This document shows positions 46,450 through 55,744 of a stretch of 64,000 nt of DNA, in pieces (position 1 is the first letter of the stretch; each line of letters opens with the position of its first letter). This DNA is from Nocardiopsis_C rhodophaea (GTDB taxonomy: Bacteria > Actinomycetota > Actinomycetes > Streptosporangiales > Streptosporangiaceae): the NCBI RefSeq assembly GCF_039530945.1, contig NZ_BAAAPC010000005.1, forward strand, positions 186,001 through 250,000, given 5' to 3'. The notes under the pieces are model-generated. The model saw nothing but the letters and a program-made list of their open reading frames with translations. It was not told the DNA's origin and ran no database searches. The position numbers and the translations under genes were made by a program.

Positions 46450-46698
46450 GTGCTTGTTTTCGTCGGCCTCGCGGTGGTGACCGCGGTCGGGACACTGGTC
46501 GTGGCGGTCCTTGTCGTCCGCATGCTGGCGGAGATGCGGCGGTTGCACGCCGCGATGGAGCGGACCGGCGACGAGCTGGCACCCGGCTACGCGGCGCTGC
46601 GCGACGCGGGTGAGCGCGCTCGTGAGCAGGTGCGCGTGGTGCACGCCAGCACTGCGCGTACCATCGATGAGGCAGGTAGCGCCCCGAAGAGAGGTTGA
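46450..46698 (+). CDS. Small single-span membrane protein upstream of tatA
   Basis: An 82-aa protein from GTG 46450. Residues 1-24 are one strongly hydrophobic helix, and residues 25-75 are a charged amphipathic helix (MLAEMRRLHAAMERTGDEL). This layout is like DUF948 or TatB proteins but shorter. It ends three bases before the tatA start, so the two are translationally linked. A role in protein export or cell division is possible; neither can be shown. Confidence 0.65.
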   Translation: MLVFVGLAVVTAVGTLVVAVLVVRMLAEMRRLHAAMERTGDELAPGYAALRDAGERAREQVRVVHASTARTIDEAGSAPKRG

Positions 46699-46701
46699 GC
46701 C

Positions 46702-47049
46702 ATGGGGATGGATGCCAAGACCATTGCACTTCTGGTGCTGATCGCACTGGTGCTGTTCGGCGCGAAGAAGCTGCCCGAGCTGGCCCGGTCGCTGGGACGT
46801 AGCGCCCGGATCCTCAAGGCCGAGAGCAAGGGCCTGATGGACGAGGAGACCGGCGAGCAGCACGGCGAGAAGGCGGACCCCGCCCAGCAGGGGCAGCAGC
46901 CCTCGACCCCCGCCCCCCAGGCCTACGATGTCCACCAGGGGCCGACCAATGGGCAGCAGCCTGCGCCCGGCGGCTACCCGGAGCTCCCCTCGGGCCAGCG
47001 TATCGTCAACGAGAACGGTGAGCCGGTCCGTCGCGGCTACAACGACTAG
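46702..47049 (+). CDS. tatA: Twin-arginine translocase subunit TatA
   Basis: A 115-aa protein. Residues 6-20 are the short membrane helix, followed by the hinge LFGAKKLPELARSLGRSARIL with the conserved FG-K-LP-L pattern and an amphipathic helix. The C-terminal 65 residues are Gln/Pro-rich and disordered. TatA oligomers form the passage for folded proteins. The ATG 46702 start has GAGAGG upstream. No TatB gene is in the window. Confidence 0.94.
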   Translation: MGMDAKTIALLVLIALVLFGAKKLPELARSLGRSARILKAESKGLMDEETGEQHGEKADPAQQGQQPSTPAPQAYDVHQGPTNGQQPAPGGYPELPSGQRIVNENGEPVRRGYND

Positions 47050-47366
47050 TACGACGAGGACGACGAGGACGGCCACCGCGGCCGGGACGGTCGTGCGGAC
47101 CCGACCGGTGGGACGGCGCGGCCGGTGCGGTCACCGGTTCCTCGCCCGACCGGCCGGACCAGCTGGACCGTCCGGATGTGGCGGCGACCGGAGGATACGG
47201 GGGACCCGCCCGGGGGGTGAGGTCGGGAGAAGGCGCCGGAGCCCGGTGCGCTCTCCCGAGACCAACGCCCGGGTGGTAGAGCGAAGAGCAGGACCGGCGG
47301 CGCCCCTACGGGACGGGCGGCGCTGGTGACGACGTGCGTTGAGGGTTCGAGGAGCGTAGACGGGCG
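47050..47366 (+). other. Intergenic region between tatA and tatC
   Basis: 318 bases without a supported gene; open frames here are shadows of high GC. Several imperfect GGTCCG/CGGACC repeats give weak secondary structure. No promoter boxes are clear. Confidence 0.4.
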
Positions 47367-48239
47367 ATGCAGGTGCGGCGACAGCGGCGGGTGAAGGACC
47401 CGGAAGGGCGCATGCCGCTGATGGATCATCTGCGCGAACTGCGCAACCGGCTCGTCAAGGCGATGATCGCCATCGCGCTCGGCACCGTGGTCGGCTACTA
47501 CGTCTACGACCCCGTCTGGGCGGTCCTCAAGGCGCCCTACTGCGCGCTGCCCGAGGCCCAGGCAGTGGTCGACGGCGGGCAGTGCAACCTCATCTTCACC
47601 GGGGTCTTCGACGCGTTCTTCGTGGCCTTCAAGGTCTGGGTGATCGTCGGCATCCTGGTCTCCAGCCCCTTCTGGCTCTACCAGCTCTGGGCCTTCGTAG
47701 CGCCCGCCCTGCGTCGCCGGGAGCGGAAGTTCACCTACGTCTTCGTGCCGCTGGCCGTCGTGCTGTTCCTGACCGGGGCCGTGCTTGCCTACTACATCAC
47801 CAAGCTGGCGATGGAGGTGCTCTTCGGCTTCGCCCCCGCCGACGCGGTGCCGATGATCACCATCGACAACTACCTCAACTACATGATGTTGATGATGGTG
47901 GTCTTCGGCGTCGGCTTCGTGATGCCACTCCTCGTCGCGCTGCTCAACCTCATGGGCGTCCTGCCGCACGCGGCCATCGCCAAGTGGCGCCGCGTCATCA
48001 TCTTCTTCTCCTTCGTGCTCGCCGCGGTCCTCACACCCGCCGAGCCGATCTCCATGCTCGCGCTGGCGATCCCGATCATCCTCCTCTTCGAGCTGGCGGA
48101 ACTCTTCTGCTTCATCAACGACCGCCGCACCCGCGCCGTCGACGCCCTGGCCGACCTCGACGACGACGAGATCTCCTCGCTCGACGACGTGATGGACGAG
48201 GATGACAATGAGGGAGCCCGGGGAACGCCGAAGCGCTAG
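47367..48239 (+). CDS. tatC: Twin-arginine translocase subunit TatC
   Basis: A 290-aa membrane protein with six spans. It begins with the signal-peptide binding region RMPLMDHLRELRNRLVKAMIA, which contains the conserved HLxELRxR and its Glu. Later blocks are FKVWVIVGILVSSPFWLYQLWAFVAPAL and LAAVLTPAEPISMLALAIPI. TatC is the receptor for twin-arginine signals. The last 45 residues are an acidic cytoplasmic tail. ATG 47367 has GAGGAG upstream. Confidence 0.96.
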   Translation: MQVRRQRRVKDPEGRMPLMDHLRELRNRLVKAMIAIALGTVVGYYVYDPVWAVLKAPYCALPEAQAVVDGGQCNLIFTGVFDAFFVAFKVWVIVGILVSSPFWLYQLWAFVAPALRRRERKFTYVFVPLAVVLFLTGAVLAYYITKLAMEVLFGFAPADAVPMITIDNYLNYMMLMMVVFGVGFVMPLLVALLNLMGVLPHAAIAKWRRVIIFFSFVLAAVLTPAEPISMLALAIPIILLFELAELFCFINDRRTRAVDALADLDDDEISSLDDVMDEDDNEGARGTPKR

Positions 48240-48322
48240 GGTCATCCTCGGATCCGCCCCCTGCGGCCGGATCCGATCCCAACCCGCCGGAGCACATCCC
48301 CGAGTAGCAGGAGGCGAGCACG

Positions 48323-48721
48323 ATGAGTGACAAGCCCGCCGAAGAGACCAAGCGCGAGCTTCCGCCCGAGGCGATGGGCAACGAGAAGTGGCACGACACC
48401 ACCGACGCGGTGTGGATGCGCTCCTCGCTGTCCCGTGAGGACTCCGACGCCATCGTCGAGGTCGCCAAGTTCGACGACGGCTTCCGTGCCGTCCGCGACG
48501 GCAAGAACCCGGAGAAGGGCATCCTGTTCTTCACGCCCGCCGAGTGGGAGGCGTTCGTGCTGGGCGCTAAGGACGGCGAGTTCGACATTCCGGAGGAGTA
48601 CCTCACGCCCGAGGAAGCGGCCATCCAGCGCGGTGAGGTGCCGGTCACTGCGGTTCCCTCGCCGAACAACACCAGGCCCGCCAAGGACGCGGAGACCGAC
48701 GAGAACACGACGTCGGACTAG
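48323..48721 (+). CDS. DUF397 domain protein
   Basis: A 132-aa protein with a DUF397 core: VWMRSSLSREDSDAIVEVAKFDDGFRAVRDGKNPEKGILFFTP and EWEAFVLGAKDGEFD. DUF397 proteins are usually encoded beside XRE/DUF5753 regulators and behave as small regulatory partners. Here no such regulator is adjacent; the nearest XRE gene is 19 kb away. N- and C-terminal extensions of 25-35 residues are polar. Start ATG 48323 has AGGAGG upstream. It sits between tatC and the lipid kinase gene. Confidence 0.8.
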   Translation: MSDKPAEETKRELPPEAMGNEKWHDTTDAVWMRSSLSREDSDAIVEVAKFDDGFRAVRDGKNPEKGILFFTPAEWEAFVLGAKDGEFDIPEEYLTPEEAAIQRGEVPVTAVPSPNNTRPAKDAETDENTTSD

Positions 48722-48861
48722 CGGAGAACGGCTCGGTCCGGGTAGAGATAGAGGGCACTGACACGGAGCCGGTGGACGGGAACGTGCCGTGCGCGTCGCG
48801 GTACATCACCCCCGTGGACCGGCTCCCCGACCGTCCCTCGCTGCCCCCGATCGGAACCGCC

Positions 48862-49746
48862 ATGGCTCAGCAGATCGCGCTTTTGGTCAACCCCGCCGCC
48901 GGCCGCGGCCGTTCTGCCGTGGTCGGTGCCCGCCTCCTGAGTGCGCTGCGGGGCCGCGGCGCTGACGTCTCGGTCCACATCGGCCGCAGCCCGGCGGACA
49001 CCGTGCGCCTGGCCCGCGACGTCGTCGCCGAGGGCCCTGACGCGCTGGCGGTCGTCGGCGGTGACGGACTCGTCCACGGCGCGCTGCAGGCCGTGGTGGG
49101 GACCGACGTACCGCTGGGGATCGTTCCCGCGGGAACCGGAAACGACATCGCCCGCGCCTTCGCGGTCCCCCGCTCCGTGCCCGAGGCCGCCGAGGCGATC
49201 CTCAACGGCCGCACCACCGACGCCGACACCGTGGCCGCAGGAGGCCGCTACTACCTGAGCGTGCTCGCCTGCGGCTTCGACTCACGCGTCAACGAGCGGG
49301 TGAACGGTTTCCGGTTCGGGCTCGGCCGGATGAATTACCTCATCGGGCTGGCCGCCGAACTGTCGTCCTTCTCGCCACTGCCCTTCACCGTGGAGGTCGA
49401 CGGCGAGCGCCTGGAGGCCGAGGGCATGCTCGTGGCCGTCGGCAACACCTCCTCCTACGGCGGCGGCATGCGCGTCTGCCCGGGAGCCGTCGCCGACGAC
49501 GGCCTGCTGGAGGTCGTGTTCGTGCACGCCGTTCCCCGCGCCTCGTTCCTCCGCTTCTTCCCCCATGTCTTCGACGGCAGCCACACCGGTCTGGACGAGG
49601 TCACCGTCCTGCGCGGGCGCACCGTCGCCATCAGCGCCCCCGACCGCGCCGCCCGCCCGGTCGTCGGCTACGCCGACGGCGAGCGCCTCGCTGAACTGCC
49701 CATCACCTGCGAGGTGGTGCCCCGTTCGGTGCGCGTGCTGACCTGA
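48862..49746 (+). CDS. Diacylglycerol/lipid kinase family protein (DgkB/YegS type)
   Basis: A 294-aa soluble kinase. LLVNPAAGRGRS at the N terminus, AVVGGDGLVHGALQ (GGDG ATP motif) and GIVPAGTGNDIARAF identify the DAGK catalytic domain. A C-terminal sandwich domain includes VGNTSSYGGGMRVCPGA. It should phosphorylate diacylglycerol or a related lipid at the membrane surface. ATG 48862 fits the family start; the frame upstream to 48772 is unsupported. This kinase lies between tatC and helY in many actinobacteria. Confidence 0.92.
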   Translation: MAQQIALLVNPAAGRGRSAVVGARLLSALRGRGADVSVHIGRSPADTVRLARDVVAEGPDALAVVGGDGLVHGALQAVVGTDVPLGIVPAGTGNDIARAFAVPRSVPEAAEAILNGRTTDADTVAAGGRYYLSVLACGFDSRVNERVNGFRFGLGRMNYLIGLAAELSSFSPLPFTVEVDGERLEAEGMLVAVGNTSSYGGGMRVCPGAVADDGLLEVVFVHAVPRASFLRFFPHVFDGSHTGLDEVTVLRGRTVAISAPDRAARPVVGYADGERLAELPITCEVVPRSVRVLT

Positions 49747-49853
49747 CGCGGCGGGCCGCACTGTCGGCCGGTTGTCGCCTTTCCGGGGGGAACCACCGGC
49801 CACCGCCACCGCCCGCGGCGGGTTCGCCGTCCGCGTCACTCGCTCACACGCCA

Positions 49854-49859
49854 TAGGCT
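49854..49859 (+). promoter_or_regulatory. Candidate -10 box TAGGCT for leaderless helY
   Basis: TAGGCT ends eight bases before the ATG at 49868. No Shine-Dalgarno lies between. No clear -35. Confidence 0.4.
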
Positions 49860-49867
49860 TGATCAAT

Positions 49868-52726
49868 ATGAGTACGCACGCCGCGCGTTACGCCGAATTC
49901 CGTCGGCGTCAGGCTGAATCCAGCGGGACGATCGAGGAATTCCAGAGGCTCTACGGTTTCGAGTTCGACCCCTTCCAGATCCGCGCCTGCAAGGTGCTGG
50001 AGTCGGGGCACGGCGTGCTGGTAGCGGCGCCCACCGGGTCGGGCAAGACCATCGTCGGCGAATTCGCCGTGCACCTCGCGCTGCGCGACGGCGCCAAGTG
50101 CTTCTACACCACCCCGATCAAGGCCCTGTCCAACCAGAAGTACACCGACCTGGTGCGCCGCTACGGCCAGGACAGGGTCGGCCTGCTCACCGGCGACAAC
50201 AGCGTCAACGGCGAGGCACCGATCGTGGTCATGACCACTGAGGTGCTGCGCAACATGCTCTACGCGGGTTCGCACACCCTCGGCGGTCTCGGGTACGTCG
50301 TCATGGACGAGGTGCACTACCTCGCCGACCGCTTCCGCGGAGCGGTCTGGGAGGAAGTCATCATTCACCTGCCGGAGTCGGTGCAGGTCGCCGCGCTCTC
50401 GGCAACGGTCAGCAACGCCGAGGAGTTCGGCGAGTGGATGCAGCAGGTGCGCGGCGACACCACGGTGATCGTGGACGAGAAGCGCCCCGTGCCGCTGTGG
50501 CAGCACGTGATGGCCGGCAAGCGGATCCACGACCTCTTCGTCCCGATCGAGGACGAGGCCGCGGACGGAGGCGACGACGCCGAGGCGGAAGACGGGCGCG
50601 GCCGCAAGCGGAAACGCAAGCGCGACCGCCGCGAGAACGGCGTCCGCAGCGCCGAAGTCGTGTTCAACGGCGAGAAGCAGCGGGTCAACCCCCGGCTCAT
50701 CCGCCTGGCCCAGGAGGACGACCGGATCACCCAGCTCGCCCATCGGCGCCGCCACCCGCAGACCCGGGCGCGGGGCGGCCCCCGGCCGCGCGCCAAGTTC
50801 GCTCCGCCGAGCCGCGTCCAGATCATCGACGAGCTGGACCGCGAAGGCCTGCTCCCGGCCATCACCTTCATCTTCAGCCGCGCCGGGTGCGACGACGCCG
50901 TGCGCCAGTGCATGGCCACCGGGCTCTCCCTCACCACCGAGGACGAGGCCGACGAGATCCGCGAGTACGCCGAGCGGCAGTGCGCCGAGATCCCACCCGC
51001 CGACCTCGCGGTGCTCGGTTACCACGAGTGGCTGCGCGCCCTGGAGAACGGGGTGGCCTCGCACCACGCTGGACTGCTGCCCACCTTCAAGGAAGTCGTG
51101 GAAACCCTGTTCGCTCGGGGGCTGATCCGCGCCGTCTTCGCCACGGAGACCCTGGCGCTGGGCATCAACATGCCGGCGCGCACCGTGGTCATCGAGAAGC
51201 TGGACAAGTGGAACGGCGAGACGCACGCGGCCCTCACACCGGGGGAGTACACCCAGCTCACCGGTCGGGCCGGGCGGCGCGGCATCGACGTCGAGGGCCA
51301 CGCCGTGGTGATCTGGCAGCCCGGAACCGACCCGGAGGCGGTCGCGGGCCTGGCCAGCACCCGGACCTACCCCCTGAACTCCAGCTTCCAGCCCTCCTAC
51401 AACATGGCCGTCAACCTCGTCGGCCAGGTGGGCCGCGAGCGCAGCCGCAACATGCTGGAGGCGTCCTTCGCCCAGTTCCAGGCCGACCGCGCCGTCGTCG
51501 GCCTGGTCAAGCAGCTCCGCAAGCACGAGGAAGCGCTGGAGGGCTACGCCAAGGCGGCCGAGTGCCACCTGGGCGACTTCATGGAGTACGCGCGGCTGCG
51601 CAGGGAGCTGAGCGACCGCGAGGCGCAGGCGTCCAAGGGGCGCGCCTCGCGGCGCCGCGAGGAGGCCGTGGCCAGCCTGGAGCGGCTGCGGCCCGGCGAC
51701 ATCATCCGCATCCCCGCCGGGCGGCACACCGGCTTCGCCGTGGTGCTGGACCCCGGCACCCGCGGTGAGCTCCCGGCCCCGCTGGTGCTGACTTCCAACC
51801 GGCAGGTCAAACGCGTGAACGCCGCCGACTTCCCGGTGCCGGTGGAACCGGCGGGCCGACTGCGGATCCCGAAGAACTTCTCCGCGCGCTCCGCTCAGGA
51901 CCGCCGCGACCTCGCCTCGTCGCTGCGCAACCGCCTCAAGGAGACGGGCGGGGAGGGCCGTCCGCCACGCGGCGGCGAAGGCGACCGCGGTCCGGAGGAT
52001 CCGGAAATCAACCGGATCCGCCGGGAGATGCGGTCCCACCCCTGCCATGGCTGCGCCGACCGCGAGGACCACGCGCGCTGGGCCGAGCGCTACTTCCGCC
52101 TGCTCAAGGAGACCGACAGCCTGCGCCGCCGGGTTGAGGGCCGCTCACACGTCATCGCGCGCACCTTCGACCGCGTCTGCGGTGTGCTGCAGGACCTGCA
52201 CTACCTCGACGGGGACACCGTCACCGAGGAGGGGCGGCGGCTCGCGCAGGTCTACTCCGAGCTCGACCTGCTGGTCGCCGAGTGCCTGCGCCGCGGCCTG
52301 TGGGAGGAACTGGACCCGCAGGACCTGGCGACCTGCGTCGCGTCGCTGGTGTATGAGTCGCGGCGCAACGACGACCCCTTCCCGCGCGTGCCCGACGGCG
52401 CCCCGGCCCAGGTGCTGGAGGAGATGGAGCGGCTGTGGGGCGAGCTGCACGACGTCGAACACCGCCACAAGGTCTCCTTCCTGCGCCGCCCCGACCTGGG
52501 CTTCGTGTGGATCACGCACCGCTGGGCACGCGGCGACCGGCTGGACCGGATCCTGATGGAGGCCGACATGCCGGCGGGTGACTTCGTGCGCACCACCAAG
52601 CAGTTGGTCGACATGCTCAGCCAGATCGCCGGTGCCGCCCCCGGAGGCAGCAAGGTGCGGGCCAACGCGCGCAAGGCGATCGACCTCGTCCGGCGCGGCG
52701 TGGTGGCGTACTCGTCGGTGGGCTGA
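49868..52726 (+). CDS. helY: Ski2/Mtr4-like DEAD/DEAH-box helicase HelY
   Basis: A 952-aa superfamily 2 helicase. Motifs are in order: the F and Q region FEFDPFQIRACKVLESG, Walker A APTGSGKT, TTPIKALSNQKY (Ia), MDEVHYLAD (II, DEVH), SATVSNAEEFGEW (III), and TGRAGRRGID (VI). A basic, disordered insert of about 70 residues (around 230-300) splits the core. The C-terminal 350 residues are the helical DSHCT-type domain. Relatives act on RNA or on DNA repair intermediates. ATG 49868 lacks a ribosome-binding site, consistent with leaderless expression. It ends the Pup-Tat syntenic block. Confidence 0.95.
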   Translation: MSTHAARYAEFRRRQAESSGTIEEFQRLYGFEFDPFQIRACKVLESGHGVLVAAPTGSGKTIVGEFAVHLALRDGAKCFYTTPIKALSNQKYTDLVRRYGQDRVGLLTGDNSVNGEAPIVVMTTEVLRNMLYAGSHTLGGLGYVVMDEVHYLADRFRGAVWEEVIIHLPESVQVAALSATVSNAEEFGEWMQQVRGDTTVIVDEKRPVPLWQHVMAGKRIHDLFVPIEDEAADGGDDAEAEDGRGRKRKRKRDRRENGVRSAEVVFNGEKQRVNPRLIRLAQEDDRITQLAHRRRHPQTRARGGPRPRAKFAPPSRVQIIDELDREGLLPAITFIFSRAGCDDAVRQCMATGLSLTTEDEADEIREYAERQCAEIPPADLAVLGYHEWLRALENGVASHHAGLLPTFKEVVETLFARGLIRAVFATETLALGINMPARTVVIEKLDKWNGETHAALTPGEYTQLTGRAGRRGIDVEGHAVVIWQPGTDPEAVAGLASTRTYPLNSSFQPSYNMAVNLVGQVGRERSRNMLEASFAQFQADRAVVGLVKQLRKHEEALEGYAKAAECHLGDFMEYARLRRELSDREAQASKGRASRRREEAVASLERLRPGDIIRIPAGRHTGFAVVLDPGTRGELPAPLVLTSNRQVKRVNAADFPVPVEPAGRLRIPKNFSARSAQDRRDLASSLRNRLKETGGEGRPPRGGEGDRGPEDPEINRIRREMRSHPCHGCADREDHARWAERYFRLLKETDSLRRRVEGRSHVIARTFDRVCGVLQDLHYLDGDTVTEEGRRLAQVYSELDLLVAECLRRGLWEELDPQDLATCVASLVYESRRNDDPFPRVPDGAPAQVLEEMERLWGELHDVEHRHKVSFLRRPDLGFVWITHRWARGDRLDRILMEADMPAGDFVRTTKQLVDMLSQIAGAAPGGSKVRANARKAIDLVRRGVVAYSSVG

Positions 52727-52748
52727 GCGGGGGAGGCCCCCGACCGGG

Positions 52749-54410
52749 TCAGCCGGTGCGCAGCCATACCGCGGCGTCGCCCGGAAGCTCGTACGGGGGC
52801 AGATCCGCGCTGGCGACGACCACCTCACCCGGCGGCAGCGGGACCGGTGCGCTCCCCGTGTTGACCAAGATCAGGTGGTCGTCGCGGCGGAAGGCCAGGA
52901 CATCGCCGACATTCAGCTCACGGTCCCAGGTGAACCGTGTGCCGGAGGAGAGCGCGCGACGCGCGCGCAGAGCCGCCCGGTACATCTCCAGGGTGGAACC
53001 GGGGTCGCCGGTCTGGGCCGCCACGGAGAGTTCGGACCACCCCTCCGGCTGGGGAAGCCACCCCGCCGCGCGCCCAAAGCCCAGGGAGGGGCCGGACTTC
53101 TCCCAGGGGATGGGCACCCGGCAGCCGTCCCGCCCCTTGGCGGTGTGCCCGCTGCGCTCCCACACCGGATCCTGCAGCTGCTCCGGCGACAGGTCGGCCA
53201 CCTCCGGCAGTCCCAGCTCCTCGCCCTGGTAAATATAGGCCGCACCCGGCAGGGCCAGCTGCAGCAGCGCCGCCGCCCGCGCGCGGCGCAGCCCCAGGGC
53301 GGGGTCGGCGGGCGGCGCCGTGCCGTCGCTCATCAGCCACGACGTCAGGTCCGTTCCCGGCGGCAGGCCGAACTTTGAGGCGGGGCGCACGGTGTCGTGG
53401 TTGCCCAACACCCACGTTGGCACGCTCCCGGCGGCGGTCGCCCCGTCCACGGCCTCCTCGATCACCGCGCGGTAGGCCGCCGCATCCCAAGGACACAGCA
53501 GGAAGTCGAAGTCGAACGCCTGGTGGAGCTTGTCCGGACCCAGGTAGCGCAGCCTCCGATCGGTCGGCAGCCAGATCTCGCCGATGGCGACGCGCGGCGG
53601 AGTGAACCCGTCCAGGATGCGCCGCCACTCCCGGTGGATGTCGCGCACCTCGGGGCGGTCCAGGAACGGGTGGTCGGGGTTGGCGGTCACCTCGTCGGCG
53701 TGGCTCGGGACCATGACGACGTCCCGCAGCGGCTCGTTCAGATCCTTGACCATGGCGTAGGCGACGTCGATCCGGAAGCCGTCGACGCCGCGTCGGCACC
53801 AGAACCGCAGGATGTCGTCGAACTCGGCGCGCACCTCGGGGTTGGACCAGTTGAGATCCGGCTGGTCCTGGTGGAACAGGTGCAGGTACCACTGCCCGTC
53901 GGGCGTCCGCGACCAGGCCGAGCCGCCGAACCGCGACGCCCAGTTGCTCGGGGGCCGCTCGCCACTGGGGCCGATGCCGTCGCGGAACACGTAGCGGTCG
54001 CGTTCGGGGGACCCTTTCGGCGCGGCCAAAGCGGCCTGGAACCAGGGGTGGGCCGAGGAGGTGTGGTTCGGGACGATGTCGATGTAGATCCGGATACCCC
54101 GCCCGTGTGCGGCCTCGACGAGGGCGTCGAAATCGTCGAGGGACCCGAAGCGCGGGTCGACATCGCGGTAGTCGGCCACGTCATAGCCGCCGTCGGCCAT
54201 CGGGGAGGGATAGAAGGGAGACAGCCACACGGCGTCGACACCCAGGTCGGCGAGGTGGCCGATCCTCCGGGTGACGCCGATCAGGTCGCCGGTGCCATTG
54301 TCGTCGCCATCGGCGAAGCTGCGGGGGTAGATCTGGTAGATGACGGCGTCGCGCCACCACGCATCGGTCTCAGGGGTGCCTCGGGGAGCGCTCATGCCGG
54401 GAGTGATCAC
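52749..54410 (-). CDS. GH13 alpha-glucosidase
   Basis: A 553-aa intracellular alpha-amylase-family enzyme. WWRDAVIYQIYPRSFADGD starts the barrel. The conserved regions are DIVPNHTSS, GFRIDVAYAM (nucleophile Asp), AIGEIWL (acid/base Glu) and VLGNHDTVR (third Asp). QDQPDLNWSNPEVR is typical of oligo-1,6- and alpha-1,4-glucosidases acting on maltose-type sugars. There is no signal peptide. The GTG at 54410 has GAGGA just upstream; ATG 54395 is an alternative. The sugar ABC operon at 57.8 kb could supply its substrate, but it is not adjacent. Confidence 0.93.
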   Translation of the reverse strand: MITPGMSAPRGTPETDAWWRDAVIYQIYPRSFADGDDNGTGDLIGVTRRIGHLADLGVDAVWLSPFYPSPMADGGYDVADYRDVDPRFGSLDDFDALVEAAHGRGIRIYIDIVPNHTSSAHPWFQAALAAPKGSPERDRYVFRDGIGPSGERPPSNWASRFGGSAWSRTPDGQWYLHLFHQDQPDLNWSNPEVRAEFDDILRFWCRRGVDGFRIDVAYAMVKDLNEPLRDVVMVPSHADEVTANPDHPFLDRPEVRDIHREWRRILDGFTPPRVAIGEIWLPTDRRLRYLGPDKLHQAFDFDFLLCPWDAAAYRAVIEEAVDGATAAGSVPTWVLGNHDTVRPASKFGLPPGTDLTSWLMSDGTAPPADPALGLRRARAAALLQLALPGAAYIYQGEELGLPEVADLSPEQLQDPVWERSGHTAKGRDGCRVPIPWEKSGPSLGFGRAAGWLPQPEGWSELSVAAQTGDPGSTLEMYRAALRARRALSSGTRFTWDRELNVGDVLAFRRDDHLILVNTGSAPVPLPPGEVVVASADLPPYELPGDAAVWLRTG

Positions 54411-54554
54411 CGGTCCTCACGCCGGGGAAACGTCCGCGGGCCAGGTCTTCAGCGGGGATCGCAGCGGGTATCGTCCGGGAGGATTCGCCGTTCCCGTCCA
54501 CGCGAGTCCGTCTTCTTCCGTACGCTTCGGGCCGGAATGTAGGTCTATAGCACC

Positions 54555-55712
54555 ATGCCACCGCGCACTCTGCTGATCACCAATGACTTCCCGCCGCGCC
54601 GCGGCGGAATCGAGACCTTCTGCTATGAGGTAGCACGGCGCATGCCCGGCGCTGAGAGCGGGGGCCTGGTCGTCTACACGTCATGCACCGAGGGGCTAGA
54701 GGAGGCCGAGCGCGACTTCGACCGGCGGCAGCCGTTCCCAGTAGTCCGCGACAGCTCCCACATGCTGCTGCCCACCCGGCGCGTCGCACACCGGGCCGCC
54801 GGACTGCTCGAACGGTATGGATGCGAGCGCGTCCTGATCGGGTCGGCGGCGCCGCTGGGGCTGCTCGCCGGAGGCCTGCGCGACGCGGGGGCGCAGCGGA
54901 TCATCGCGATGTCCCACGGCCACGAGGTGTGGTGGGCCCGCGTCCCCGGCGCGCGGCTGGCGCTGCGCCGCATCGGGGAGAAGGTCGATGTCCTGACCTA
55001 CCTGGGCGACTTCACGCGCGACGAGATCGGTCGGGCGCTGCGTCCGGCCGACCGCGATCGCATGGCCCGACTGACGCCGGGCGTCGACCCCGGGGCGTTC
55101 ACCGCTAACGGAGACGGGACACCGGTGCGAGAACGCTACGGCCTGGGCGACGGCCCGGTCATCCTGTGCGCCTCCCGGCTGGTACCGCGCAAAGGCGTCG
55201 ACACCCTGATCCGCGCCATGACCTGGGTCCGGACGACCCTGCCCGACGCCCGCCTCGTCGTGGTGGGCCAGGGGCCGGACGAAAAACGCCTGAGAGAACT
55301 GGCGGCATGGACAGGAGTCAGTGAACACGTCGTGTTCGCGGGAGGCCACGGCCACAACGACATGCCGTCCTTCTACGCCGCCGCCAACGTCTTCGCCATG
55401 CCCTGCCGAACGCGCAAAGCAGGCCTAGAGGCCGAAGGACTCGGCATCGTCTACCTGGAGGCGGCCGCCAGCGGACTCCCCGTCCTGGTCGGCTCCTCCG
55501 GCGGCGCCCCCGACACCGTCCGCCACGGCGAAACCGGCTTCGTCGTCAACGGCCGCGAACCCCGCTCCGTCGCCAGCAAGCTCCAACGCCTCCTCATCGC
55601 CCCCGATCAAGCCCAGGCCATGGGCCAACGGGGTCGGGAGTGGGTCCTGAAGGAATGGACGTGGGATCTCTCCGCCCAGCGCCTGGAGGAGCTGTTTTCC
55701 GCAGGACGGTGA
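54555..55712 (+). CDS. pimB: GT4 mannosyltransferase, PimB-like
   Basis: A 385-aa GT-B glycosyltransferase. The N-terminal domain begins LLITNDFPPRRGGIETFCYEVA. The C-terminal domain has VILCASRLVPRKGVDTLI and the donor-binding EGLGIVYLEAAASGLPVLVGSSGGAPD. FAMPCRTRKAGLEAEGLGIVY is typical of PimB, which adds the second mannose from GDP-mannose to phosphatidylinositol monomannoside at the inner membrane face. The nucleotidyltransferase at 8.5 kb could supply GDP-mannose. The ATG at 54555 has no Shine-Dalgarno; TAGGTC at 54540 suggests a leaderless start. A CRISPR array transcribed toward it ends 32 bases after its stop. Confidence 0.85.
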   Translation: MPPRTLLITNDFPPRRGGIETFCYEVARRMPGAESGGLVVYTSCTEGLEEAERDFDRRQPFPVVRDSSHMLLPTRRVAHRAAGLLERYGCERVLIGSAAPLGLLAGGLRDAGAQRIIAMSHGHEVWWARVPGARLALRRIGEKVDVLTYLGDFTRDEIGRALRPADRDRMARLTPGVDPGAFTANGDGTPVRERYGLGDGPVILCASRLVPRKGVDTLIRAMTWVRTTLPDARLVVVGQGPDEKRLRELAAWTGVSEHVVFAGGHGHNDMPSFYAAANVFAMPCRTRKAGLEAEGLGIVYLEAAASGLPVLVGSSGGAPDTVRHGETGFVVNGREPRSVASKLQRLLIAPDQAQAMGQRGREWVLKEWTWDLSAQRLEELFSAGR

Positions 55713-55744
55713 CCGACTGCTCTGGTGACTCGCCGCAGGTTTCG

